Assembly: GCA_944990035.1 (NCBI GenBank)
Contig: CALYLX010000117.1
Coordinates: forward strand, 186,001 to 250,000
DNA length: 64,000 nt
Reading direction: 5' to 3'
Source: Clitopilus passeckerianus
Lineage: Eukaryota > Basidiomycota > Agaricomycetes > Agaricales > Entolomataceae
The number at the start of each line of letters is the position of its first letter. Positions within the stretch are counted from its first letter, which is position 1. The translations under genes were made by a program, and so were the position numbers. This document shows, in pieces, positions 51,750 to 62,362 of the stretch. Below the pieces are notes generated by a model. It did no database searches. It saw nothing but the letters and a program-made list of their open reading frames with translations, and was not told the DNA's origin.

Positions 51750-52671
51750 TATACTTCTAGAATACACACGGTTTTCGTTCTCCTGCTTGATATCTGTAAA
51801 TCACCTACTTAGAGATATAACTGTTTGCTTGTAACATGAATCTTGCACGCTTTGAATGACCCACTTTATGAGCGACTCGAGTCCACATGCAAAAGAAACA
51901 CCCACCTTATTTCTCATTCAACTCCCACTCTTGAGGCTGCCTGCCTGTTGCCTGATCTTGAGTCGTTGCTTGATGCAGTTGTATCTTGACTTCTTGATTT
52001 ATGCCAGTACAAGTTCGTAGAGAATTCAACCTTAAGCCATATAGACAGAAGCCCCAGAGTACCCAAGCTCTTAGTCCCATTATAGCCCATAGTTGCAAGT
52101 GCCAGAAGAACCAAGACGAGTAGAACCAAATGACTTAGTGGGTTGCCTAGTTGATCAAGTCCCAGAAACCCCAGCTGTCACCGCAGATGCCCCAGGTAAA
52201 GATCCCAGAGAGAAGCCACAACAGAGCCAGAGACCTCAGAGAACCAAGACAAAGACCTGGGCCCTCTTGCGCCCCGAAAGCATGACACAAACACCCACTG
52301 TCGTGAAACGTTTCTGCTTTTTGCTGAGTTTCTGGAGTGGCTGACATGCACTCTGAAGAAAAAGTAATTAATTAATTAATTCGAAGGCCCGTTTGGTCCG
52401 GTCCGGGATTCCGCGCCAACCTACTTCGTGGCTCTGCTCAGTGCTCAGAACGTCGGCTCATGAGCGCAAGGTGTCTAAAAGAGCATTATATCGAGTAACG
52501 AAGATACAGGTGGAGGTATTAGTTGAAGCGGCGTATAGATGGCGAGAATTAACAATAAATAAGGCACCTCCACCAGTGCGTTCTCCTGTACTTCCCCTAT
52601 TACCTCACCGATAGCGCGGCAAGGCAGAGGCCCGGGTATTCGTGTATGAGTATCCATAATGGCTGCTCCTT
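51750..52671. other. Convergent intergenic region
   Basis: About 920 bases between the ends of HRT3 and the sterol acyltransferase gene. It contains a purine-rich, CCAGA-type low-complexity stretch at about 52090-52270 and a TAAT-type microsatellite. The frame at 52093-52344 reads through this biased sequence and is not accepted as a gene. Confidence 0.45.
52365..52381. repeat. TAAT tetranucleotide microsatellite
   Basis: About four copies of TAAT in a row just upstream of a GC-richer segment. Confidence 0.7.
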
Positions 52672-54977
52672 CTAGTGTGCGACATAAGCCACACAAAGTA
52701 GTGGGAACCCAGCATACAGCCCAAGCCAGAACGTCAAATTTCCTAACAACTTATTCCTTCTCACCATCGGAATCCTGCTAATCAAGATCATCGGTATTTG
52801 CACAATCTGCATGACGAAGAGATACATCCTAAACAAACACTTAGCTCGCAGATGCGATGAGACATGTCAATGAAGAACACACCGAATCTTCTTCGTAACA
52901 ATGACCATCACCAACTCGTGTACACAGGCACTGAGTAGGAACGTCCAGAACATGGCCCAGGTTTTTGATACGCCATATCCTAGTATAGGCGGTGCGTAGA
53001 CGTGGCGGAGGAGGAAGGCATGTACGGGTTTGTTCCATTTCCGGGAGAACTCATCCTGGGAGGTAGAGTTCCACCAGTCTTCGTAGAATTGGCGGTCTGC
53101 GAAGCTATTCGGCAAAGGTCAGTATGGCGTATGAGCGGATATCAAAGACAAATGTTTACCATGAAAGCTCGGCGAAGCCGTTGCAAATACATTCTGGGCA
53201 AGGGTATGAGGTCAATGCGTTGAAAGCACGGCATTCTGTACGTACCAAAGATGATAAAGAACAGCAGCAAGTAGGAGATCATAAAAGGTAGGGCAAGGTC
53301 AAGCAACGAGCGGAATATCGACTGTTCAGAAGCCTTGGGAACATACGGAAGGATGAATGTCTCCGTAATAGTATAAAGTAGTGCGAATGTTCCAAAGGTC
53401 GCAACCGTCTTCTCAAAGACGTACAAAGGCCGAATCCTAGCATAATGTTAGGCGGCTGAAATGAAATTCTGGGGAAGACTTACTTGTCCGTCCTGGGATA
53501 CTCCAGCTCATAGACCAGCGTTGGGTACAGCTGATACATCATGAAATTCTTCGCTGTGACGTTCGCTGGCCAGGTGACATATTCCGGCCCAGGACTTGTC
53601 AGCTCGCTCTGCAATTCCGAGTACTCTCTCGCAAGATCTGCAACCTTCTCATTTGGATGGTCCACCAGTGGATGCGATTCGTGAACATGCCGATGCGTCT
53701 CTTCCTCCTCGTTCGCAGGAGTGCCAGGTATTGAGGAGGCGGTGCTGCCACTGACTTCGCTTGGATCTACGCCTCTTCCGTTAACCTTGATTGTGGGAGT
53801 TGAGGTATCAGAATTATTTCTGGTATCTTTCAATGGCCGGACATCGATGTTGCTTTCGGCAGCCATCGCGACTTTCGTGAGTCTCTCCTCAATGCACTCG
53901 CGGTGCTGGCGTCGACGTAGGTCACCGTCGTTCCTCTGGGTATATCAGGAGTCCCTGCTGGGGTGCTTTCGCCTGAGGTTGTATTGTCGGTAGAGGACAG
54001 CTTGCTGTCTAATTCTGCTCGGTGGACTTTGGCAACTTCGATCGCCCGGTCCCAACCGCCTACTGAGTCAGTTGCATTGCGAAGGTCGAGAAGAGTGCCG
54101 GCGGATTGGATTGTGACAGCTTGTAGGTGTCCGTTGACAGCCAAGTATGAGTGCATCTTCATTATCATAACCTGTTTGACAAGTGAGTTACAGAAAGAAG
54201 GGAGAGTATAGTATGACGTACAAAGCAATGTAGTGTAAGGAAGCCAGATTGGACCCAAGGCCACTGTCTGCGGAGATTTAATCTGAATGGATTGTGGCTT
54301 AGAAGAGAGGGCGCTTACCTATTGAAGGTCCATGTTATGGTCACAACTAGAATAGAAGTTTGAAGTAGATGTTGCATTATGAGCCCCGTCCAGTAGTAGT
54401 TTATCCATCGCTTCTTCAAGGTGATTGCAAATGGGATGCAGATGCCAGTGGTGAGAACGAGCGCAGCATCGCTCAATGCCAGAATGAGAGCGTCTTGCGA
54501 AAACATTGTTGCAAATGCAAGGTTCAAAGGCTGTCCGGTGTTCTCGATTCCCCGAACATAGACCTGAACGGTCCAAATGAAGATTGACACCCAGAATAGC
54601 GAGAAGAAGCCCTGTCGTGAGGAGATCGATGAGATAGGTTTATCCTGAGACAGAGACGTGGCCTACTCGGAATTCGTTGACTCCAGAGGACTCATTGCTG
54701 ATGTCGAAAGCCGACTTTCGTGGTGCAAAGGTGACTAAAGCGCGCAGCTTCTTATGATGCTTCGACCGGAATGGCCTGGACACGTATAGGGTGCCCTTGA
54801 AGTCTGAAAGCCACCGCTGGGCGTTCTCGACGTTACTGGAAGACCGGCCAGCGTTGAGCTCTCTGCCATGGTGGTGGTATAAGATAAAGAACTGAATTGT
54901 GTTGTGAATCCGCAGGTCCGCGTTTCAAGGTGGCCACGAGCAGTGATCAAAGGCGTTACGACGTCATTCTGTGTCAT
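52672..54977 (-). CDS. Sterol O-acyltransferase (ARE1/ARE2, MBOAT family)
   Basis: ER multi-span enzyme that esterifies ergosterol with fatty acyl-CoA for storage in lipid droplets. The proposed start at 54977 (MTQNDV) splices over an intron ending near 54894 to FFILYHHHGRELNAGRSSS; this first exon is tentative. Conserved regions follow: LVTFAPRKSAFDISNE, GFFSLFWVSIFIWTVQVYVRG, LALSDAALVLTTGICIPFA, TFALLYTITETFILPYVP and ISYLLLFFIIFGTY. The family signature FYEDWWNSTSQDEFSRKWNK is intact, and the putative catalytic His is in SACVHELVMVIVTKK. The C-terminus is VAYVAH at 52672. About eight introns. Identity is secure; which ARE paralogue it is cannot be told. Confidence 0.87.
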
Positions 54978-55441
54978 CAACCGACGGCAGGCGAGGCGAT
55001 GGACGGAGGAATTGTAAGTCTTATTCAAAACGTCTAACTCATGAAATAATACAAGAGTACTAAGGTAGACGATCTGCAAAGACTCGAAAGGAATCAATAT
55101 AGCCGCGTAGTTTAACGTCAGTGCACACGAAAAGAACGTGCAGTGCGTAGATAAGCGCGGCAAGCCAGGAACGGTCGTATACGGAGATTTCAATGGGACA
55201 GAAAACATAGAAACGAACAGAAATATCAATTGTAAGAGTATCAGAGTACAGGAGCGTCGAAAAAACTAATAACGGGGGCATTGACCATCAAACCCATAAA
55301 ATTGTTGGCCTCGTTTATGTATTGTCGAAGTGTTTGGAAGTGTTTGAATCAGAAGGCGATGCTTTCGCCTACCCTGACGCGTTCGAGGCTGAACCTGTAC
55401 CGTGACTCTAAGTTGCCAGTGCATGCAATTGACCACCAAAG
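54978..55441. other. Divergent promoter region: sterol acyltransferase / Clr2-like
   Basis: About 460 bases between divergent starts. No clear TATA box. The minus-strand frames here (55060-55505) are not supported as genes. Confidence 0.4.
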
Positions 55442-58036
55442 ATGCCAGGCGTATCGAGCGCGCCGCATCCTTTGCCTGCGGACACAAAGCTGATTGAATT
55501 CCCAAGAACTGACGGCGATCAACGAAATTGGCCTAAGAACACCTCGAGAGTCGTCGTTGATGGACAGGTCAACTACATGCAAATTGTTCCTCTGGATGAT
55601 GTTGCTTCGATCAGGTGGAGGGAAGCCATAGCGAATGGGATAGCGGTGAAGCTAAATTATCCAGGTATGTCTCTACTACCTCGTGCTCGCTGTATGGTGC
55701 TAAAACTCTATTAGCGGGGAATTACTGTCTCAAGGACTTCCCCGCCGGTTATCGGTTCTATACCCACTTCAAGGGGAAACAGGAAAAGCCCAGGTCTGAT
55801 CCTTATCTCTATGGTACGCGTAGATACCCAAAATTGGTACCTCCTGACGGGAACTAATGAACATATAGGTTGGAAAAAAGCACGATTTCGCTCGACCCGG
55901 GAGTTTATACCTCATGGCGCCTGGCTGCTCTCTGATCCTAACTTGGATCCTGCCAACTGTGATTGCAAGTATTGCTCAGGGAAGACACAAAAAGAAGTGG
56001 CCCAAAGTATGCCTCCCGGCGTGTTTGCTTCATCCTCGTCTCCTGGCCCGACTGGGCTCCATCGACGGCCTAAAAACAAGGAAAAGAAGAAGGAACTCTT
56101 ACGCGACCAGTTACAGAAGAGAAAACAGCCTGTCCGCGAAGCGAAGATGTTCGCAGCTGTTCAGCCCAAACCTGTGCCTATCACATACACGAGGTCCCCC
56201 AACCTTCACAAAAACCAGGATGAGGTTGTCCTTGCTGAACGGGATCAGGATCTTCGTGCCGTCAACGCCAGGACGAGCATGAAGCTCAAGAGATGGTACA
56301 GGACTGGCGAACTTGTTTGGTGTGCACTCCCGAAACCGATCAAGGGGTTCGATGAAAATGCGGTCATACGCTTCTGGCCTGGTATTGTTGAGGATGCCAA
56401 CCTCGCCATCATAACCACCCCTATTAGTCAAGACCAGCACATGCAAGACACTTCAAAGGGTAAAGGTCCCCAACTACCGGAAGACGAAGATAAACCTCCC
56501 TGGGAAATCACCCAGTATTATAACTACCATGTCCAACTCCTGGCTGTTAACCGGACCATCGTCACACCAGATCGCCTCATACTCCCTTATCAGGCCTACG
56601 TCCCCAATTCTGAGCTCATGGACGAACTAGCATCATTTCCTGCCGAGAAGCTCGACTTCGATCGGGAGCTGATGCTTGACTTCGACCCATTTCCTCCAAA
56701 CAACAGAGAGCCAGGCAACTTTGACCAGGCGGTTGCCCCTCTAGGGTTGGCCATGCAAATTGGTGCCAGGCTTTCGGATTTCTGGAGTCTCACCGACGAG
56801 TGGACGTTCGAGTATACCCAACCCGCGGGAAAAGTAGACGTTGCAAGGCCAGGTTTCCCTTCTGCCCAGCCCCAGAACAGGCCACCTGCAAATGATCCTA
56901 GCACAAACTCTCTAGTCAACGCTATCCAAGCTGCCAGCATTAGCAATTCCATGTCTCTTTCTGCTCTCCAATCCAGTCTACCTTCTACCCCCTCCAGTTC
57001 TCAAACCCCCGTCCAATCCCAACTCCCCCAGTCAATTTCCACATTCACAAATACACCCACCCAAGACGAGATGCGAAGCTTCCAGGCCCGTGTAAATGGT
57101 ATTCAACCAGCTCCGGGGGAAAAACGTCGGTCGCTTCAATTCCAGGGGCTTTGGTGGGGCGCTGAACGGATCTGGGCGGACGACTTTGTGCGGCTGAAGG
57201 TCGCTCGTCGTCGTTTGGCTCCTCAAGGCACTGAACACATCAGGCGCCCATCCGGACCTGGAGAAGCGACCCGATCATTCATGGCTGCGAATGGGAGGGA
57301 TGTTGAAGGTGATGAACCAGGGGCTGGGGATAGAGGGACTTTCATGCGGCTAGAGGGGCTGTATGTTGTGGATGTGATGACGCCGGAGGGACCTGTGAAG
57401 GAGGTTAGGGCGAGGGGGATGGTGTATGAACTTGCGGATGTGGATTGGAAGGAGAGGGAAGACCAGGCTCAGGCGCAACAGTCGATGTCGGTGTCTGCCC
57501 CGCCTCCACCCAGATTTGTGCCGAGGCCTAGTCCGTTGAACCCGAACGCTTCAAGCTCGGTGACTGCACCGCAGGTCTCTGCCCCGAAGCTCCAATATAC
57601 TCTTCCCGAACCACCGCAGGGTTTCGCATTCCGGCCACTGCTCTCAGATGAATACGAGATGATGATTTCGCTCTGCATGATCAGTGGGCGTTACTATCCG
57701 AAGATACTGCAACACCCGTTGTTGGAAGACGATCTCTTCCGGGCTCTCAGCGACAACACTCCTGCTGATAGTGCAGATGCGCCTGCCTATAGTCACTTGT
57801 TTGCGTTGGAGGGTTTGAATCCTGGAGTGAACAATTCCGTGGATCCGACGACGTATAAAGGAAGTAGGAAGAGGATGATGGAGGAGGCGCTCTACAGGGC
57901 TCACCTTGACCTGGAGAATCTCAAACATCAAAGGATGGAGGAGGAGACCGATGGAGATGGAGATCATGATATGGAAGAGTACGACCAGCTGCAGAACGAT
58001 CAGGGTGGTAATGCTATGAATGTTGACCTGTACTAA
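55442..58036 (+). CDS. Clr2-like transcriptional silencing factor
   Basis: Resembles fission-yeast Clr2, a subunit of the SHREC histone-deacetylase/remodeller complex that silences heterochromatin. Three exons: 55442-55662, about 55715-55814, and 55869-58036. The N-terminal part has FPRTDGDQRNWPKNTSRVV, YPGNYCLKDFPAGYRFYTHFKG in the uninterrupted reading (spliced to ...YPAGNYCLKDFP) and then YLYGWKKARFRSTREFIPHGAW, a Clr2-typical block. A Cys cluster NCDCKYCSG could bind metal. A BAH-like middle region (GELVWCALPKPIKGF, AVIRFWPGIVEDANL) is followed by a Ser/Pro/Gln-rich linker, a second conserved block (LQFQGLWWGAERIWADDFVRL, GLYVVDVMTPEGPV) and an acidic C-terminus ending NAMNVDLY. A broken copy of its C-terminal part lies 3.2 kb downstream. 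Family assignment is from memory of these blocks, without alignment. Confidence 0.75.
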
Positions 58037-59537
58037 CAATTTCTGACTGAGTATTATTTCGTAATTAGTTTTCAACATCGCTGTCGATATATCTTAATAT
58101 ACTTTATATATTATGCACATGGAACATGTTCATTTTTCCCCTGTGTTGTCCGTCAGCGTAAACCTATTACAAATCAGCTCACCTTCATTATACGGTTTCT
58201 TATTTCACAAATTTCTTGTTCATTGACTAATCCATCGCCGATGAACCGGCATTCGGCTGGCTAAAAGCCGTGTTCACCTCCGAGGGTAATCTACGGAATC
58301 ACATCTATTGGCTTGAGGGCACCATACACCATACTTTGTCGTTAACTGATCATCCTGTGCTTGTAGAACGAGCCCCGCGGGCCCGGTAGGGTACTCCAAG
58401 CATTGGAAACAACAACAGCAATTGACTCGGGAACTCCACGACGCAGAGTATGGGGTAATGACTTTATTTCTCAGGGGGCGGTTCCTCCGCGTACACAAAT
58501 TTTTATAAAGATTAACACTCACCTATTGCCTTCTCGTTTGCGCCACTGTGACATGTCTGATAAAGGGATTTGTTCTTTCCATGATAAGCTTCGTTGAGCT
58601 TCGAGGACATTTAACGGTGTACGAATAGTATGTGAGCCTTACTTATAATGTTAGTCACTCAGACATCACCCACTGGCACTGGGATTAAGGTTCGCAGAAT
58701 CACGAGATTCAAAAAATAGGTAAAGCCCTAGACAGACTCAATCCTTGATCCTCGGTATCATGCATCATGATGAATTTCGAGACTTGTTCCTGGGTTGAGG
58801 CGCTTCCCATGTTAAGTCGGAGATCAAGGAAGCATACGAGATCATCGCATAGCTGCTAAAGCTGTTGGCGACTTCGAGCCACAAGGGCGCTCCTTTTGAG
58901 CCACAGTTAAATGGCTTGGGAATTTCTTAAGGCACTTCTTGGCGACCCTACTCTGTTTGGAGAGAAACAAGATAGCAAAAGGGTCACTTACTTCGGGTAA
59001 ACAATATCCTAAACTCAGTGAACGCCAACTTTTTGACTCGGGAACCACGTATGAAAAGACGTAAAGACTAAAGAGAAATTTATGGATTTAATCTTCTGTA
59101 TGCCCTGGATAAAAAATGCTTCTATCTTCGAAGAGCTGCAGTAGAGCTCCTGAAGCTCGTTTTGCGCCACAGCCACTGAACGACTTCCTGCAGCCACCAA
59201 AATCTGGTCAGATAGGCTTCCTGAAGTCCAATAAGGCTCACAGGTCGACGTTCTGAGGGGCTTTCTACCAATAATTTATTCAACCTAGAATCTCCCCAAC
59301 GCCTCAGTTTTTTTTTTCCCCTTCAAATCAGTAGATAAGTCGTTGCCAGAAACCTTCCTTGAGGCATACTGTAGGAGTTATTTCGTTGAAAAATTTGCTC
59401 AGCTTATTCCTGCTAGTCTACTCTATGGTGTTATTTGTATGTGTGGGCTCTGTAAGAGGAGAGTCTCTCCCAGCCCTTGGTCAATTCAATGCAGCGCGTG
59501 ACGTCATGGGAGATTTTCCCTTTTCGGACTGATCACA
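58037..59537. other. Intergenic region downstream of the Clr2-like gene
   Basis: About 1.5 kb with a T-run near 59307 and scattered short frames (58842-59048, 59015-59200 on minus). None shows a family signature or splice continuity. Confidence 0.4.
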
Positions 59538-60744
59538 TGACTAAGCCATCACTGGTTGTCGACGCGTAAAACAACGTCCAGCCCAAAAGCTACAACTAAC
59601 CATCATGCCTTCTACCCAGGCTCGCTCGAGTATGTGTCTATATGGAATTCTGACGCCTTCCTCGATTGGTTTAAGAAGAGAGGATACTCTCTTTACGTGT
59701 TCGAGGGATCTGATTGCGTGTATGATGTCTGTTATCCAGCGTCATATCTGGGCCTGAATGCCGAGTTTGGCTCTACTACCTGAACAACTAGATGAGGACG
59801 ACTATCCATACGCGTATTATTCTTCTATGAAGGGCGTAGACCTTCCACCTCTAGCAACATGGCTTAACGACAGGGTGAGACTCTGACCAGTCGCACCCCC
59901 GAGACCGTCGAACTCAAGGTGTGTCCTCCGAATATCCATGTTGGACCCTCGATACCAAATCTTCACAGGTTAGTATGGCTTGCGAGCTCCTCGAGGACAT
60001 AGATCTATATCCTCTGGTGGACACGAACTCAGGCTACCCGAGATATTCGAATATCAAAGCGGGCGTCCCACACACTATTGCTGGTACCACGGTCGAAATA
60101 TACGCAGTTCAAAAAGGCAATCTGCTAACCGTACACATTTTACTCCCCGCATGCACTAATGATAAGTACTGACAGCCTTGTAGGGCCAGACAGGTTCCGA
60201 TTTACCAGGCAACCGCAAATATCGCGTTAGGACTGTGAGGAGATTGGATGCTTGGATGCCAGTTGGGCCCAAACCCACATCAACTGGAGCCGTCAAACTC
60301 GCACACAAACAATTGAGCCCTTTAGGACCCCAGGGCTCGAAGCCCGCGGTTTCAGTTACCGAGCTCGAGGTGAAAACTGAAGGAACTGTACAAATGTAGA
60401 AGGCAATTTTCTGACGTCTTTCTTCCAGAGCTCTACCATGGCAAAAGTCATACAAGACACTGACACAATCGGTAAGAAAAGCGATGGTACTGTCGGTAAA
60501 TTCGTGAAGAGTAATGTAGTGTACATCGACGATGGGGCTGAAACGTCTAAGGTTAGTTTACTCCATACGACTGTCATAAGTGATCTAACTTGTCATCTTT
60601 TAGAGTTCAAGGGCGCCGAGGAAATTAGATGACGCATATTATAGAGTTAGGGCTGCAAAGAAAGAGATAATTGAGGTTGTTTACAAGAGTAGCACTCTCG
60701 ATTGGATATCACCGGACAAACTCCTCGTCGTCAGGAGTGCCTAG
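59538..60744 (+). CDS. Hypothetical multi-exon protein (5' part uncertain)
   Basis: I do not recognise this protein. The right half is coherent: LLEDIDLYPLVDTNSGYP...TTVEIYAVQKGNLLT, an intron (60130-60183), GQTGSDLPGNRKYRVRTVRR...KPAVSVTELE, an intron (60370-60428), SSTMAKVIQDTDTIGKKSDG...GAETSK, an intron (60552-60603), then SSRAPRKLDDAYYRV ... LLVVRSA and a stop at 60742-60744. All three introns have good donor, branch and acceptor signals and keep the frame. Upstream of 59921, candidate exons (MTKPSLVVDA, an intron with a CTAAC branch site, then RGYSLYVFEGSDC, and PSLALLPEQLDEDDYPYAYY) cannot be joined cleanly, so the 5' half is either mis-parsed by me or decayed. It is basic at the C-terminus. 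No membrane span or signal peptide is seen. Confidence 0.4.
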
Positions 60745-61269
60745 AGAGTCGAATGGCCGACTCGGAATGAATGACTTGCTACTACGTACTCTTTAGCACT
60801 GCGTGGTCTTTACCAACAAATCAAGTCCAAATCTTCTGGATCAGCTTTATGATGGGATTCCGAGAACAGCGATGTAGTACCTCCGCCGCTTGGTATCCTT
60901 ATGGGAAAAGACCGTCGCAGACCTTTCAAGCGTGCCATTCAGTAAGCCATTTTCAACCGCACAGCGCTAGAAGGAGGCTTGGTGGGGAAGGGCTACTCGT
61001 TAGCCAAACCTAAGGCCCATGTCCCGAATATTATTATACGGTCGTATCACTGGGATCATCCTGGTCGTGAATGATAAACCTGCTACCACACACTTGCTAC
61101 CACATTGATGCCTCCAGGAGGTGAAGAAGTCATTACTTTTTAGGCTACCTTGAGGCCACCACTAATTGAATATACTAACAGTGCAGTATTAAGCAGCGAA
61201 TAGAAGACACGCTCGGGAGGATTGAGGCCGAAAAACATTCGAGTTCGAGCTATTGTGAACATCTCAGTC
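60745..61269. other. Spacer between hypothetical gene and Clr2-like pseudogene
   Basis: About 525 bases. The frame 60771-61013 has no signature. No similarity to the functional Clr2-like gene is visible by eye here. Confidence 0.35.
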
Positions 61270-61880
61270 GTGTCGGTGTGTGGCCCGCCGAGTCCCCATA
61301 GTCACGTCGTGCCAAGACCTAGACAGTCGAACCTGAACGCTTCAGTGACTGTGCTACGGGGTTCTGTACCGGAGGTGCAAAACGTATCTACGCCCCCAAG
61401 ATTCCGATGTCTGCCAATTTCCAGGGCTGCTCTGCAGTCGGATGGATGGACGGTATTATCCGAAGATCCCCCAACATCAATTGTTGGAGGACGTTGCCAA
61501 TCTCTTTCGTGCTCTCGGTGACAACGCTCTGAAGGACAACACTCCAGTGCTGTTAGCGCAGGTGCGCCTGCGTGCATAACTTTTTTGAGTTGGAAGCATC
61601 CCGGGGATGAATAATTCCGTGCATACCAACACCTATAAAAGGAAGTAGGAAGAGGATTAAGGGGAGGGCTCACTTCGACGCGGAAAATTTCATAGGTCAG
61701 AGGATGCGGGCTGCTGGTGAGGATCCTGATATGAACGGGTATGATGAGCTGCAGGAAGCTGCAGGATGGCCAGGGTGGTAATGCTATGAATGTTGACCGC
61801 CGGCGACCAACGAACTACAATTTCTGCGGGTATTATTATTTCGAAATTACCGTCAAATGTATCTTGATATACAGTCCATG
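61270..61880 (+). pseudogene. Truncated, decayed copy of the Clr2-like gene
   Basis: This stretch parallels about 57480-58090 of the intact Clr2-like gene. Matching anchors in order are CCTAG(A/T)C(A/C)G near CGCTTCA, TATTATCCGAAGAT against TACTATCCGAAGAT, GTTGGAGGAC against GTTGGAAGAC, CTCGGTGACAAC against CTCAGCGACAAC, AATAATTCCGTG against AACAATTCCGTG, AAAGGAAGTAGGAAGAGGAT, and CAGGGTGGTAATGCTATGAA. The match runs on past the stop codon into 3'-UTR sequence (ACAATTTCTG, TATTATTTCG). Stops and frame changes break the reading frame (for example GCATAA near 61578 and GGAAGTAG near 61645), and the N-terminal two thirds are missing. The same orientation as the parent indicates a local partial duplication followed by decay. 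Confidence 0.85.
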
Positions 61881-62362
61881 CTACATAAGAAACAAACCAC
61901 ACGTTATTATTCTTTTCCCGTGGTGTTGTAACGACCGAAAATCGTGTTACCGTCGTTTGGTTGTTGCTTCATCTCGTCTGGCATCAAAGTCCGATCCACC
62001 TGGAACCCTGAGACTCGCTTGCAGTCCCATTGGGGGCTCAGTCAGGATCTTCAACTTTCCCTCACTCACTCGCTCAGCCAACTGAACGACGTAGCAGTTG
62101 CAGCCTTCCGGGAACCGTCGGCGTCTAGTCTGACCTGGCTTACAAGCCTCATATACCCCCAATCAGCCTAGTGCCAACCAGCTCGTGACGTTTATTCTTT
62201 CAGGCAAGAGCCCGTGGCAGTGACCCTTGGACGATCCGACGGTTCCTCAGCTCAAGACGCCTTTTTGTATTGTTCTTTATAGATCTTTTTCATCTCTCGT
62301 CTACTTATAACGATACCCGCTTTCCACTTCCGTTTTGACGACATTCCTTTCGAACGTGGAGC
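61881..62362. other. Intergenic: promoter region of KAR9
   Basis: About 480 bases. No firm TATA box; the minus-strand frames here (61947-62162) are considered chance. Confidence 0.4.

Noticed and set aside
52093..52344. Plus-strand frame rich in Pro, Gln and Lys
   Set aside because: It translates a low-complexity CCAGA-type tract with no start context or homologue I know.
58740..59060. Possible coding relic (fragment EFLKALLGDPTLFGEKQ on plus strand)
   Set aside because: The fragment is short, broken by stops and not assignable to a transposon or gene family.
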